64,000 nucleotides of DNA from Paragorgia papillata (Eukaryota > Cnidaria > Anthozoa > Scleralcyonacea > Coralliidae), in assembly GCA_035771165.1 (NCBI GenBank), contig JAWNZC010000003.1, forward strand, positions 62,001-126,000, given 5' to 3'. Numbering within the stretch: the stretch's first letter is position 1; every line of letters starts with the position of its first letter. Positions 9,670-18,620 of the stretch are shown piece after piece. The translations under genes and the position numbers were made by a program. Under the pieces are notes generated by a model, which ran no database searches, was not told the origin of the DNA, and saw only the letters and a list, made by a program, of their open reading frames with translations.

Positions 9670-10122
9670 GGTCGTCAATATCGGAATAATAATTACCAAT
9701 TCGAAAACCGAATTTGTTCATTCTTCGCTATACGGTTCGTTTGCTCACTCCGAGAAGGGTTGCAATATCTTTGACAGTAAAACGCTTGTCCAACAAGAAC
9801 CGTAAGATCTCCTCCGGTACTTCGAATTTTGGTCGTCCAGGTTGGCCAGTGAATAGTTTTTGGCTTTGAAATGTGGAGTGTTGGACGCCATCGTAATATT
9901 GAGAAAACAAATCTCTCGCATCGGAAATCAAGTAACCACGGATTCGTCTAAGTCTAACAACTCTCCGTATCGTAGCGTAATCTGGTACAGTGTATCAACA
10001 CGAAAATAGTTGTAGTCTCGATCGGGATCACTTGATTCCAGTTCTGATACACAATTCAAAATGCATCTTCGAAGCAGGTGTTTAAACTCTGTTCTCTCAC
10101 TTTCAACCGCGGCCTCTGCCAT
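9670..10122 (-). pseudogene. N-terminal part of an integrase-core transposase-like protein (HTH region)
   Basis: From ATG 10120-10122 the minus strand reads MAEAAVESERTEFKHLLRRC, then YQITLRYGELLDLDES. After a frame break near 9930 it continues ISDARDLFSQYYDGVQ, GRPKFEVPEEILRFLLDKRF and TVKDIATLLGVSKRTV, a helix-turn-helix. A TAG at 9726-9728 interrupts the HTH, but the frame continues RRMNKFGFRIG to about 9670. This N-terminal arrangement usually precedes an rve integrase core (recall). The catalytic core is missing. Copy 2 is at about 34306-34758. Confidence 0.6.
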
Positions 10123-10384
10123 TTTGTTATATGGATAATTATAATTCAGACGGGAAATAAATTATCGTTAATTTCCAACGTCCCAAATTTGTGTTCTGAG
10201 TGCCACGCATAATGTTACGTCATCACAATGGAATGTCTCAGGACATGCCGCAACTCGGGACGAAAATGAGCAAACAGAGGACAAAACGTGAAGCGTCCAT
10301 GTCATAATTCAAGTCTTTAATGTCGTAATGCATTGTGGCAATAACAAAATGTGCAAATTGGATTGCAAAGTGTAAATATTAATA

Positions 10385-10711
10385 TTGGCGGACATCACCC
10401 TCCATACAAACATACAGTCTTTTCTCGGTGTGAACGATCTCTGCGAACAAATGTCTGACATCGATCTTTTTCATTCCGGTCTGGAGTACGCTCTTAATAC
10501 CCAAATAGGAAAAGCTGGACTTCATCTTAAGGAATCCCAATACGAAGCTCTGAAGGCCACAGTTGTTTTGCAACGAGATTCTATGTGTATTCTGCCCACC
10601 GACTATGGAAAGTCACTGATTTACCAGCTTCTGCCATCTGTTTTTGACTTTTACCTGTCTGGTGGAGATCCAGACACATGCAAGGGAGATTCAGCTGTGA
10701 TAGTTGTCTGA
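10385..10711 (+). pseudogene. RecQ-like ATP-dependent DNA helicase N-terminal fragment
   Basis: The frame reads LHLKESQYEALKATVVLQRD, then SMCILPTDYGKSLIYQLLPS, and stops at 10709-10711 after DSAVIVV. The Q-motif-like QYEAL and Walker A region are those of RecQ helicases, but Walker A reads TDYGKS instead of TGYGKS, which should abolish ATP binding. The start codon region reads TTG rather than ATG. Motifs Ia to VI are absent. Its first codons overlap the end of the inverted arm of the preceding transposon, so it may be the interrupted target or a third gene of the element. Copy 2 is at 35021-35347. Confidence 0.7.
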
Positions 10712-10791
10712 ACGTACGCACACTAAGGAAAACCGTTACAGTATTGGCGAAATGAGCATCGGCCAATCAAATTCAGTTGCGATTCGGATTA

Positions 10792-10842
10792 TCCCAGAGC
10801 CTTGTATTCTTGGCGCTAGCCAAAAGGATCGCAGGCTCTGGG
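10792..10842. repeat. Hairpin repeat, CCCAGAGCC arms
   Basis: tcccagagcc and ggctctggga pair around the inner pair tggcgctagcca, followed by gaacgagattg. It belongs to the same family as 1543-1596. A single arm of the same family with tcccagacc/ctctggga words occurs near 7690-7770, so the two flank the transposon-rich block 7801-10711. Confidence 0.55.
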
Positions 10843-10956
10843 AACGAGATTGTTGTTCCTGCCGCTACGTTGTGAAAATATCGGAAGTGAAATTATTGAA
10901 ATTACTAGTTCCCAGGCTTCGACCATGGCTTCGACGCGGTAAAGGTAAAATTCAAC

Positions 10957-11215
10957 ATTGAGCTCAGCCTCAATATATATAACTGGAGTGATATCTTTCT
11001 GGCCTTTTTGTTCCCAGAGCCCGCGATCCTTTTGGACCTGAAGTACGTATAGTCCCAGTCTTCTACGCGGTCTGGTCAAGTCTGATTCAGTCAAGAGACC
11101 GTGTAGGAGACTGAAACTATACGTACTTTAAGCCTACATGTCCGCCATGTTTGGCTTCAACTTTTGCCGGTCGCTGACCTCAAGATATCACTCCAGTTAT
11201 ATATATTGAGCTCAC
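10957..11215. repeat. Inverted repeat with 35-bp arms
   Basis: tatatataactggagtgata near 10973 pairs with its complement near 11184-11205, bracketing a second inner inverted pair (gaagtacgtatagt near 11040, actatacgtactt near 11118). No coding capacity was seen. Copy 2 is at 35593-35852. Confidence 0.65.
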
Positions 11216-11245
11216 TGTGTGAAATTCATATGCGGCTAAATCAAG

Positions 11246-12000
11246 GGATGCACATCGGTCCGCCATTTTGGATTCTACTGCGCTGGAGACTGGGTACGAT
11301 TATTTGGCAATCATGGAGAATGGGGACAAGTGTGAAGTGTGTGGTTGAAACGAATTTTGTACGATTTAAAACATTTTTATTATATTTATATCTTCATATA
11401 TCTTCATATATCTTCATATATTTAAAACTCGTGGAAAGACTAGATTTTTTTAATCTTTTTGACAAATACATCTCAAAAAACTCATTTTCAGGTAAATATT
11501 GACACTTATAAGTTAATATATATTGTATTATTGACTATAAATTTGATTTTTGTGGAAAGCACCACAATAAATTAATAATTTAGTTTGGTTTAATATTTTA
11601 GGGCTAGCACGGCTTACCCAATACTCACTGAGTCTCCAAGAATCAAATGGATTGGTCATTGGAAGCTTTGGTTTAATAAATAAATTATTAATTTATTGTG
11701 GTGCTTTCCACAAAAATCAAATTTATAGTCAATAATACAATATATATTAACTTATAAGTGTCAATATTTACCTGAAAAATAAATGAGTTCTTTGAGATGT
11801 ATTTGTCAAAAAGATTTAAAAAAATTCTAGTCTTTTCACGAGTTTTAAGATATATGAAGATATATGAAGATATAAATATAATAAAAATGTTTAAAATCGT
11901 ACAAAATTCGTTTCAACCACACACCAATACTTGTCCCCATTCTCCATGATACCCAGTCTCCAGCGCAGTAGAATCCAAAATGGCGGACCGATGTGCATCC
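11246..12000. repeat. 755-bp long palindrome, arms about 330 bp
   Basis: The left arm 11246 to about 11583 and right arm about 11680 to 12000 are inverted copies with small differences. Shared blocks include ggatgcacatcggtccgcca, the tcatatatcttcatatatct microsatellite and the ttgacacttataagttaata block. The centre of about 95 bp (ggctagcacggcttacc region) is unique. The arms would form a single large cruciform or hairpin. A short sequence closely matching the outer arm recurs near 13655. Copy 2 is at 35882-36637. Confidence 0.88.
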
Positions 12001-12017
12001 ACTAGCAGCTAGAGCAG

Positions 12018-12960
12018 CTATTAACACAACCCCGTCCCCAGGGCCATTTGTAGGCAAAAACAAAATGGCGGGAACAAATGGCCCTGGCACAGGCTGAGCT
12101 ATCACCACATCTGATTGGTCGAGATGACATTGGATGTTTTAGGCATTCTGATTGGTGGAAACAAGGCAGGCGGCAGGCTAACTCGCGGGCATTTGTTTCT
12201 GGGAGTGCGATGGCAGCAATTGCCGGCAGTTGAAAACAACTTCAAAATTAATGAAAATATATGAGAAAAGCTGGCGAAACACCCGTGAAAACGTCAGAAG
12301 AATATGTAGTGATGGGTCGTGTCTTCTCTGTGCCCTGGCTGACGAGGAAGTTTCAGAGTGTTTTCTAAATCGCGCGAACGAAAGACTTGGTGAACGAAGT
12401 CAAAAAGTATTTTTGCTGCTAAAAGAAAGTAAACCACAGGGCAGAGTTTACGTGTTTGGTCATTGAGAAGCAGGCTTTTTTCAAACAAGCTCAACTGCTC
12501 AAGAATTCTCGACTAAACGAAGCTTAAATGTTTTTCAAAACGCTGAATTGAATCTGCCGAAAACTCATGAAAACAAAGTGGCCCGGCCAGACAACGCCAA
12601 CGGCCATCCAGTTTGACAGTTTCTTGTATGAATTTGATAGAACGGTGCAGCAAATGATAAATACTAAGCATTTACAGATATTTATTAAAAGTCTATTTAC
12701 TTTAATAATTCGATAATATGCTTAGAAATGATTGTTTTCAGTTTGTTTGGGTCAGTCAAGCAGGAAAATTATATTGAGAAAAATTGCCCGACTAGGCGCG
12801 ACAAACTTAGTGAAGACTGGGTCCGAGTAAAAAATGCGCCACTATATGGCGCATTTTTGGCAGCCTGTGCCAGGGCCATTTGTTCCCGCCATTTTGTTTT
12901 TGGCCGCCATCTTGGCCCAGCCCCTACAAATGGCCCTGGGGACGAGGTTGCTATTAACAA
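12018..12960. mobile_element. TIR element of about 940 bp (GTCCCCAGGGCCATTTGTAG arms)
   Basis: gtccccagggccatttgtag at the left pairs with ctacaaatggccctggggac at the right, followed inward on both sides by acaaaatggcgggaacaaat and its complement, then the cacaggctg word. The arms are about 90 bp and partly self-complementary. The interior holds the 72-codon frame at 12251-12466 and a short perfect hairpin, aaatgcgccactatatggcg with complement, at about 12829-12858. Copy 2 is at 36655-37597. Confidence 0.75.
12251..12466 (+). CDS. Hypothetical 71-residue ORF inside a TIR element
   Basis: ATG 12251 begins MKIYEKSWRNTRENVRRICS, then CLLCALADEEVSECFLNRAN, ending FGH-stop at 12464-12466. The composition (charged, three Cys in CSDGSCLLC) looks protein-like rather than random AT-rich sequence, and the frame is intact in both tandem copies. 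I do not recognise the family. It could be the first exon of a transposase or chance. Confidence 0.3.
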   Translation: MKIYEKSWRNTRENVRRICSDGSCLLCALADEEVSECFLNRANERLGERSQKVFLLLKESKPQGRVYVFGH

Positions 12961-12965
12961 TTATT

Positions 12966-13655
12966 AACAGGAATTTCACATTGGCCGCCATATTGAATTT
13001 TACCGCGTGTGACCTGGGAACTAGTAATTTCACTTTCGGCATCAATCTCGCACTCTGCCTATTTATTATTAATATCAAATATCAACTAAGGTGAGTCTAT
13101 AGTGTTTTTAAAAACAAATACGGAATATAGTTTTTTTGAAAAGTTAAAAAGTATTTTTAATAGTATACGATGTATGCAAACCGAAATACTTAAGGGTTAT
13201 AAAGTTTAGTCGTTTAGGGTTTATTAGTTGTTTATTTTGGCTTCATTTTCGGTTTCATGGTAACACTACATATAGTCTCCCTGTAACTTTTTGGCGGGTT
13301 TTTTAATAAAAAAATAATACGATATCCTACCCCCACACCTCCAAAATTTATTCTTTCCTCCAACCAGGGTTTTATAGAAAACAAACCCTAACCCTAACCA
13401 CTTTTTGGGGTTTTTTTTGGGAGGTGTGGGGGTAGGATATCGTATTATTTTTTTATTAAAAAACCCGCCGAAAAGTTACAGGAACACTATATGTAGTGTT
13501 ACCATGAAGTATATACCTCATTTTCAGTTACGTACAGTAAGTCAAGATATAACTGACTATATTTTGAGCCCACAGTGCCCTTTTAACGCTAGTTCCCAGG
13601 TCACACGCGGTAAAATTCAATATGGCGGCCAATGTGAAATTCCTGTTAATAGCTG
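12966..13655. repeat. Foldback with CGCCATATTGAATTTTACCGCG arms, hosting a hairpin
   Basis: The left arm 12966-13026 and right arm 13589-13655 are close inverted copies (aggaatttcacattggccgc, gacctgggaactagt). The hairpin 13254-13507 lies between them. The same arms appear singly at 6962-7025. Copy 2 is at 37603-38291. Confidence 0.75.
13254..13507. repeat. Strong hairpin, about 100-bp stem, with telomere-like words in the loop
   Basis: ttcatggtaacactacatat pairs with its complement at 13487-13507, through cccgcc/ggcggg, the gatatcctacccccacacct block and its complement. The loop of about 50 bp contains aaaccctaaccctaacc (13382-13398), three telomere-like units. Copy 2 is at 37890-38143 with small indels in the loop and T/G runs. 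Confidence 0.85.
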
Positions 13656-13897
13656 CTAGTTGTGCATCCCTCGATTTAGCTGCATGTGTGAAATTCCCCT
13701 TACATGTATTACCTAGCGTCTAGCGAGCTACACATTCAGCTGTTAAAGTTTAAAGCAGTATTTAAAAGAGAAAATTGTATTTGAAAGAGACTAAGCGAAC
13801 CTCAAGCTGAAAACGCTATGAATTTACTATTTTTATGTTACTTCGTATAAAACTTCGTATTAAAAGGCTTCTACATTTATAATTGTATAATAAAACA

Positions 13898-14039
13898 ATT
13901 ATTGGATTCGGCTTTCGCGTATTAAATATCAAGAATTATCCAGACCTCGGTCAATGTTATCCGCCTCAGCCTTCGGCAGATAACATTGACCTCGGTCTGG
14001 ATAATTCTTGATATTATGCTCAGCCTCATCCAATAATTG
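13898..14039. repeat. 142-bp near-perfect palindrome (MITE-like)
   Basis: caattattggat pairs with atccaataattg, and the interior pairs over tatcaagaattatccagacc and agataacattgacctcggtc around a GCCTTCGGC core. Essentially the entire element folds as one hairpin. Copy 2 is at 38534-38675. Confidence 0.85.
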
Positions 14040-14151
14040 TATGATAATAGCTGGTGGCATTATTATTTGGTGACATGTGAAGGAATGTAATGCCATGGTT
14101 ATCTTTTCGAGTGTTGAAAATTTTCCTTCAACACTCTTGGTTTATTATAAG

Positions 14152-14307
14152 TAATAACATGACTTGAGGGAAATTAGCGATTAAATTTCCCCGCCGCCGA
14201 GGGAAGGTTTGTGAAAGTTCGAGGGCCGCAGGCCCGAGGACTTTTACAAATCTTCCCGAGGCAAAGGGGAAATTTAATCGCTAATTTCCCGAAAAGTCAT
14301 GTTATTA
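14152..14307. repeat. 156-bp hairpin repeat, TAATAACATGACTT ends
   Basis: taataacatgactt pairs with aagtcatgttatta, and gggaaattagcgattaaatt pairs with its complement before a GC-rich loop (gagggccgcaggcccga). It is probably another non-autonomous element. Copy 2 is at 38788-38943. Confidence 0.8.
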
Positions 14308-14389
14308 GTCTGTAATATTATGATCGCCGAGGAAAACTTTGAGAATCTTACTGACAGGAAATTTACACGGTTGATCAGAGAAGTTGCAT

Positions 14390-14595
14390 CTAATTTTCCC
14401 GTGCATGTTGATGAGGGAAAATATATGCAAGCGGGAAATTTAGAAGAAGACAAAAGATTTCTCTGTCTTCTAATTTTCCCTCATCAACATGCACGGGAAA
14501 ATTAGAAGAAGACAAAGGATTTCTTTGTCTTCTAATTTTCCTTCATCAACATGCACGGGAAAAATTAGAAGACAAAGGATAAATTTCCCTCTTGC
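14390..14595. repeat. Alternating direct and inverted repeats of a 60-70-bp word
   Basis: The words gtcttctaattttccctcat and catgcacgggaaaattagaa occur repeatedly in both orientations, giving several possible stems. The first iteration lies in a frame reading FPVHVDEGKYM. This looks like local duplication within a degraded element. Copy 2 lacks one A near 14556. Confidence 0.7.
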
Positions 14596-14689
14596 ATGAG
14601 CAATGAGGGAAATACGAGGTTTACATTCCCTCGGAGAACAAAAGAATCCGAGGCGATCATGGTATTACATGACGAAAACTCAGGCATCT

Positions 14690-14995
14690 CCAAACAGGAA
14701 ATTTTTCCGTCTACATTGCAATCTCACTGGAGATCCAAAGGATGACCTTGTATATAAGATATGCAATGTCTTTGCAATGTCGCGCTTTATTTACTTCTTT
14801 GCTGATTCACCACACCTGATGAAAACAGCCAGGAATTGCCTCTACAATTCTGGGTCTGGTTCATGCAGCCGCTATATGTGGAACAATGGAAAGTATTTGT
14901 TGTTCCGACATATAGCTAATCTGTTCTACAGTGATGAAGAGTTTCCATTGCACTGCCTGCCAAAGCTCTCCGTATTGTGCAAGTCAAGCTATTAA
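14690..14995 (+). pseudogene. P-element-like (THAP9-type) transposase fragment
   Basis: The frame reads KFFRLHCNLTGDPKDDLVYK, then SRFIYFFADSPHLMKTARNC, then RYMWNNGKYLLFRHIANLFY, then FPLHCLPKLSVLC before TAA at 14993-14995. SRFIYFF-x-DxPHLxKTxRN followed by YMWNNG is diagnostic of the P-element/THAP9 transposase core, and the Asp of DSPHL is a candidate catalytic acidic residue of the RNase H-like fold. After LSVLC the homologous frame (VKL) continues one frame over, so a frameshift ends it. About 100 of more than 700 residues are present. Copy 2 is at 39325-39630. Confidence 0.85.
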
Positions 14996-14999
14996 ACTG

Positions 15000-15850
15000 T
15001 CACCACTATTATGGTCCAATTTTTGACTCTAGTATTTTAAGTTGTAGTGTCACCCACGCGATCGTATGGCGCGCAAAATATGCGAATTTGGGAACACTTA
15101 GATAAACATTATTTTTAGGCCTGATTTTTAGGTACTATATATTTTCATAAACCTTTTAGGAAGTAGACGCGCCTAGATTTAATCTGTAGGCAGGCAGCCA
15201 ACACTTGTACATATTTATATCTTGTTATCACTTATAGCCTAATTGTATTAACGCGCCTTAATTATCTTGACACTAATCTTAAGTGCTTTTCCGCCTCGCC
15301 TTTACTACCTAGCGTATAAAATAACTTGTAAATATTCGAAACCAGACAGTCGCTGCTTCGTGCTCTGAAGAGTTAAATCAAACGCATTCTATGGCAATGA
15401 GTTTTTCCTTTGTTAAGTAAAATTATATGTATATCAAAAACTATTAGTGTTCGAGTATTCTTCTCGCAAACGTTCAAGCAACAAATCAATACTCGCGCTA
15501 AAAAGTAAAGTACTAAAGGCGTTTAATTATCATTGCGCAATGCACTGTCTAAAGTCAACTGATTTGACACAGTACTGTATACAACTCGTGTACGGTATTT
15601 TGTTCAGTGTCCCAACCTACTTACTATGTTGTCATTAATTTGCGTGATGTTAAATATTATAATCAATAAAAAAGTTCTTGGTAAATGTTGAATTTTCTAT
15701 TACGATTTACCTAGTAACTTTTCACCCGCACCTTTATTATGTGCCTATAAAAGACTGTAATCAAAGATCAGTGTTCCAAACCCTCTAAGCCAAGGTAGCC
15801 CAAGTTAACGCCTAGCGGGCGTCTTGTTCTTGTTTATTCTCGCATTCCCA
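15000..15850. other. No recognisable gene
   Basis: AT-rich sequence with one 63-codon open frame (15447-15638) of low-complexity composition and no motif. A LINE-like poly-purine/pyrimidine context near 15230-15330 is not convincing. I see nothing else in it. Confidence 0.4.
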
Positions 15851-15851
15851 A

Positions 15852-15899
15852 CAATATAATATGGTTAATTAGGAATCCCTAATTAACCATATTATATTG
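15852..15899. repeat. Perfect 22-bp-arm palindrome
   Basis: caatataatatggttaatta followed by gg, a 4-base loop (aatc) and the exact complement. It is preserved in copy 2 at 40487-40534. It could be an unusual replication or cruciform site or a tiny MITE remnant. Confidence 0.85.
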
Positions 15900-16219
15900 A
15901 GATTAACCTAATGAGATTAAAATTTGTTTTTGTTTGTCCGCATCCTGGTCTTTAAATAGTAACTGTGCGGTTCGCTAGTATGTGCGCAAATGGCGAATAA
16001 TGAAAGAAGCCTTGGTTATCGATTCGGGTTGTACACTTTGAACCTTGCACCTTACGGATAATCGCGCTCACTATAGCTTAAGCTACCAAATATGTAATCC
16101 AATGTTTAATTAAAAGCAAGACTGACGCAATTTTACCTTGTACTTGTGTAGCTGTATCGCAGACTAGTGTAGCTGTTGAGTTCTATAAAATATCATAAAA
16201 AGATCTGTCAACCATGAGA

Positions 16220-16500
16220 TAAGTAATGCCACGCGCAAGAGAGAAAAATATCTTGATTTGGTTAGAGAAAACCGAAGAAAATACGAAAAGGTTAAATTCA
16301 TCAATCTCTCCCTGAGTGCACTTGGTACTTTCGGACAGACATCGCTTGATTTTATTGAAATGTTAAATGACCTCAAATTCGACATTAACCACAGGAAATA
16401 TATTGTAAATAAAATCGTAAACATATGCATAAGAACCTCATACTATGTATTTTGTCGACGAAACAAAGAATGGGATAATCCGACACTAATGGCCTTCTAA
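16220..16500 (+). pseudogene. C-terminal fragment of a LINE reverse transcriptase (different family from 4177-4602)
   Basis: The frame reads KREKYLDLVRENRRKYEKVK, then LSLSALGTFGQTSLDFIEML, then NKIVNICIRTSYYVFCRRNK and stops at 16500. The arrangement K-Y-x-x-L-x(8)-K-V-x-x(8)-GALG...(28-30)...R matches the C-terminal region of coral and other invertebrate RT-containing ORFs. The catalytic core is absent. Copy 2 is at 40855-41135. Confidence 0.6.
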
Positions 16501-17161
16501 TATTTTTATATTCATATATGTCAGTTCAAGTAGTCCGTGATAAACTACCTGTAATAGCGAGGTTTATCATTGTAGTTTTTACATTTAAATAATCAATAAA
16601 ACGAAGTTTACATTATTATTATTTATTAGTTTGGTCCGCGGTCCGCCGTCCGCCGTCCGCGTCCGCATTTTATCCACACCCCGCAGGGAACCTGGCCAAA
16701 CGGACCTTTTCAATAATGCTAAGCCGTTCTCCACATAGTACCTTTGCGCATTCTTATCAAGCAAGTCAAAGAAGACAACTGTCTCGGAACATAACACAAA
16801 CATTTGTTAACCGATAATATTGAATTAGCTAGTCGTCGAGTTTTGTTTTGAAAAGATCGGTTAGTATTGAAATTCTAATTGCTTTCGCCGTGGGCGGTTT
16901 GAACGTCCACCTTGCCAGGTTTTGTAAAAGTTCAATTGGAAATTTGTAAAGCGAATATATAAAAGCTTACAAGCTTTTCAGCGAATTTTACGACCCTCGA
17001 CCTGCCACCCTTAACTTATAAAAAAATTGTGATAACCCCGTAGCGAAAGGAGAGAGCTTATCCAAGCTCGCCACATTGTGTAGTTTCACTGTGACTGACA
17101 GCGACATTCCTAAACGCCAGGTGTAAACCTTATAGTCAAAGAGAGCAAATTATTATGCCAG

Positions 17162-17400
17162 TTGACTGCAAGCTTTTACTTTTCCATGTGTATAGCCTTT
17201 TACTCACTCATCCCCCACATACCCTCCTACATCCAAGACACTACTGACATTCTCAAACGAACATTCTCTCTTAATAACAACTCACCTACTGATTTAATAC
17301 TTATTACTATGATGTCAACAGCTTGTACGCAAACATATCAAATGATGAAGGCATATTTAAGCCTGCATTGATATGCTTAAGATACACAAAATAGTTGACA
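17162..17400 (+). pseudogene. Penelope-like element RT fragment
   Basis: A frame reads HIPSYIQDTTDILKRTFSL, then DLILIT. It shifts one base and continues DVNSLYANIPNDEGIF. The S-Y-I-x-D-T-T-D-x-L and D-V-x-S-L-Y-x-N-I-P-x-x-E-G-I signatures are those of Penelope-like RTs, with the first catalytic Asp in DVNSLY. The rest of the palm is absent. Copy 2 is at 41797-42035. Confidence 0.8.
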
Positions 17401-17751
17401 TACATCAACACAAAATACATTACTTATAAACCTCGACTTTTACTTACATCCAACAATTTACTAATATGCCTACATAATCCCACAAGGACAATGACTATCT
17501 GCCTTTCCATATGCAACATAGCCCTAGGCTAATTGCGCTTTTTATTCAAATTCCCTTCTAATCTCTCCCTCATTCTTTAACAATACATTACATGACTAAA
17601 ACTCCTTTGTGGTTCCCATTAACTACACTCAAACTTATAAAAAAATGGTAATATTTCGACTCTATTTCAAAGTCATCATCAGACCAATGAAGTGACTAGA
17701 ATTAGATACCTAAGTTCTTAAGATAAGGGTTAATATATTGCAACGCGTAGT

Positions 17752-17853
17752 AACGTTGTCTATCAGGTTTCTTGTCCTGGATGCGGACAAAAATATATTG
17801 GTAAGACAGATCGCTGTCTTTATAAGCGGCTAACTGAACACGGCACACACTAA
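17752..17853 (+). pseudogene. GIY-YIG endonuclease fragment of a Penelope-like element
   Basis: The frame reads NVVYQVSCPGCGQKYIGKTD followed by RCLYKRLTEHGTH and a stop. VYQ...CPxC...YIGKT...LxxRLxEH is the Penelope-type GIY-YIG N-terminus with its CxxC. The upstream sequence near 17650-17690 carries the gaaagtcatcatcag-type linker seen in these elements. Together with 17162-17400 it is one degraded insertion. Copy 2 is at 42387-42488. Confidence 0.85.
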
Positions 17854-18180
17854 TAAACAGTAGTTCCGTCGCACAACATTTATCCGTTTGTGAACACGAA
17901 CAACATTTGCTTGGCTTAAATAACTTATTTGAACGGTTGAATGACGATCCTTCTTCTCCTCCTCATATTTCCTATTGTTTCCTCAATAATTATAAAATTC
18001 TCCATTCATGTAGGTCTTACAGTCCTATTAACTTGCTTCTTAATACACAAGAGGGAAATTAATACAGGGACCTTCACAAAAATCTTCCCAAGGAAAAGTG
18101 GAAATTTAGTATATAACTATATTAAAGCATTAGACGCCGGATAGTAAATCTAAAATGTAAAATTTCCTGTTATAACATAC

Positions 18181-18309
18181 CTGCATTGCTACATCCCTTG
18201 AAGCTAATTTCTCATCAAGATAGAGTTTTAGCATAATGATGCACAAAATACTAAAAATATTCATGGCCATGGATAGTGATATTATGATCTTCATACCGCG
18301 GTCTGCCAT
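18181..18309 (-). CDS. First exon of a type II membrane protein, probably the TNF-like ligand anchor exon
   Basis: ATG (18307-18309, minus) starts MADRGMKIIISLSMAMNIFS, continuing ILCIIMLKLYLDEKLASRDV-AMQ, then the consensus donor gtatgt at 18175-18180. The 43 codons end in phase 0. A short basic N-terminus, a single hydrophobic segment (about residues 8-31) and a polar start of a stalk give the layout of type II TNF-superfamily ligands. The gene is read toward the TNF-homology exon at 3629-4032 on the same strand, and the pairing repeats in copy 2 (42816-42944, where Met6 is Arg). Pairing is inference: phases do not join directly, so a middle exon is needed. It could instead be another short single-pass protein. 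Confidence 0.5.
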
Positions 18310-18539
18310 GGCGAAAAGCTTAAGTGATAATGACGGAATGACCTCAACCGCTTCTGGTTTTTGGCTTTTTACTGACGAAAACCGCTGAAACTTGTAACGC
18401 GCGCGAAAAGAGACCTCGTACCCAGGCTCTTTGCTCGGCACCCCAAACTCGCTGGAGCAAAAAACCTGGTGAACGCTGGTCACGCGTGTCTCCCAGAATC
18501 TGGGAGATAGAAAATTAACGTCACAAGGGAGGGGGGATA

Positions 18540-18620
18540 ACGTTCAACTGTGCCCCGATGGGTAGAACTAGTTTTCTAGTTTAGTTTGCATTTTCTAGTT
18601 TAGTTTAGTTTAGTTTCGAA
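18540..18620. repeat. TAGTT/TTAGTTTAG simple repeat near the putative promoter
   Basis: ctagttttctagtttagttt and tagtttagtttagtttagtt occur about 240-310 bases upstream (minus-strand sense) of the anchor exon. 18760-18776 holds a poly-A run followed by a shorter one. No TATA box could be assigned. Confidence 0.6.

Larger units (their letters stand above)
8453..10406. mobile_element. Deletion derivative of a two-gene integrase-type DNA transposon
   Basis: Near-identical inverted arms of about 270 bp lie at 8453-8723 and about 10135-10406 (outer end TATGGAGGGTGATGTCCGCC). CAAACA precedes (8447-8452) and follows (10407-10412), a candidate 6-bp TSD. Two truncated genes start just inside the arms and converge: one on plus (8781-9576) and an integrase-like one on minus (10122 to about 9670). 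The middle of both appears deleted. A 6-bp TSD plus an integrase-type DDE gene would fit IS3EU-like elements, an assignment from memory that needs checking. Copy 2 is at 33089-35042. Confidence 0.7.
4033..18180. other. About 14-kb putative TNF-gene intron filled with transposon debris
   Basis: Between the TNF-homology exon and the membrane-anchor exon I find no further host exon that I can defend. The sequence is a patchwork of foldbacks, MITEs and dead transposon genes, each listed separately. Stretches with nothing recognisable are 5416-5813, 6256-6960, 7030-7200, 13660-13897, 15000-15850 and 16510-17160. The last includes GTCCGC-rich tandem copies near 16636-16665. Reading phase requires at least one missing middle exon here. 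Confidence 0.5.

Noticed and set aside
10816..11094. 92-codon minus ORF
   Set aside because: Spans hairpin and foldback repeats and has no family resemblance.
13382..13398. Possible telomere or chromosome end (ccctaaccctaacc)
   Set aside because: Only about three units, inside a hairpin loop, duplicated in copy 2 with surrounding unique sequence.
16164..16430. Minus-strand ORF of 88 codons
   Set aside because: Antisense to the LINE RT fragment read on plus.
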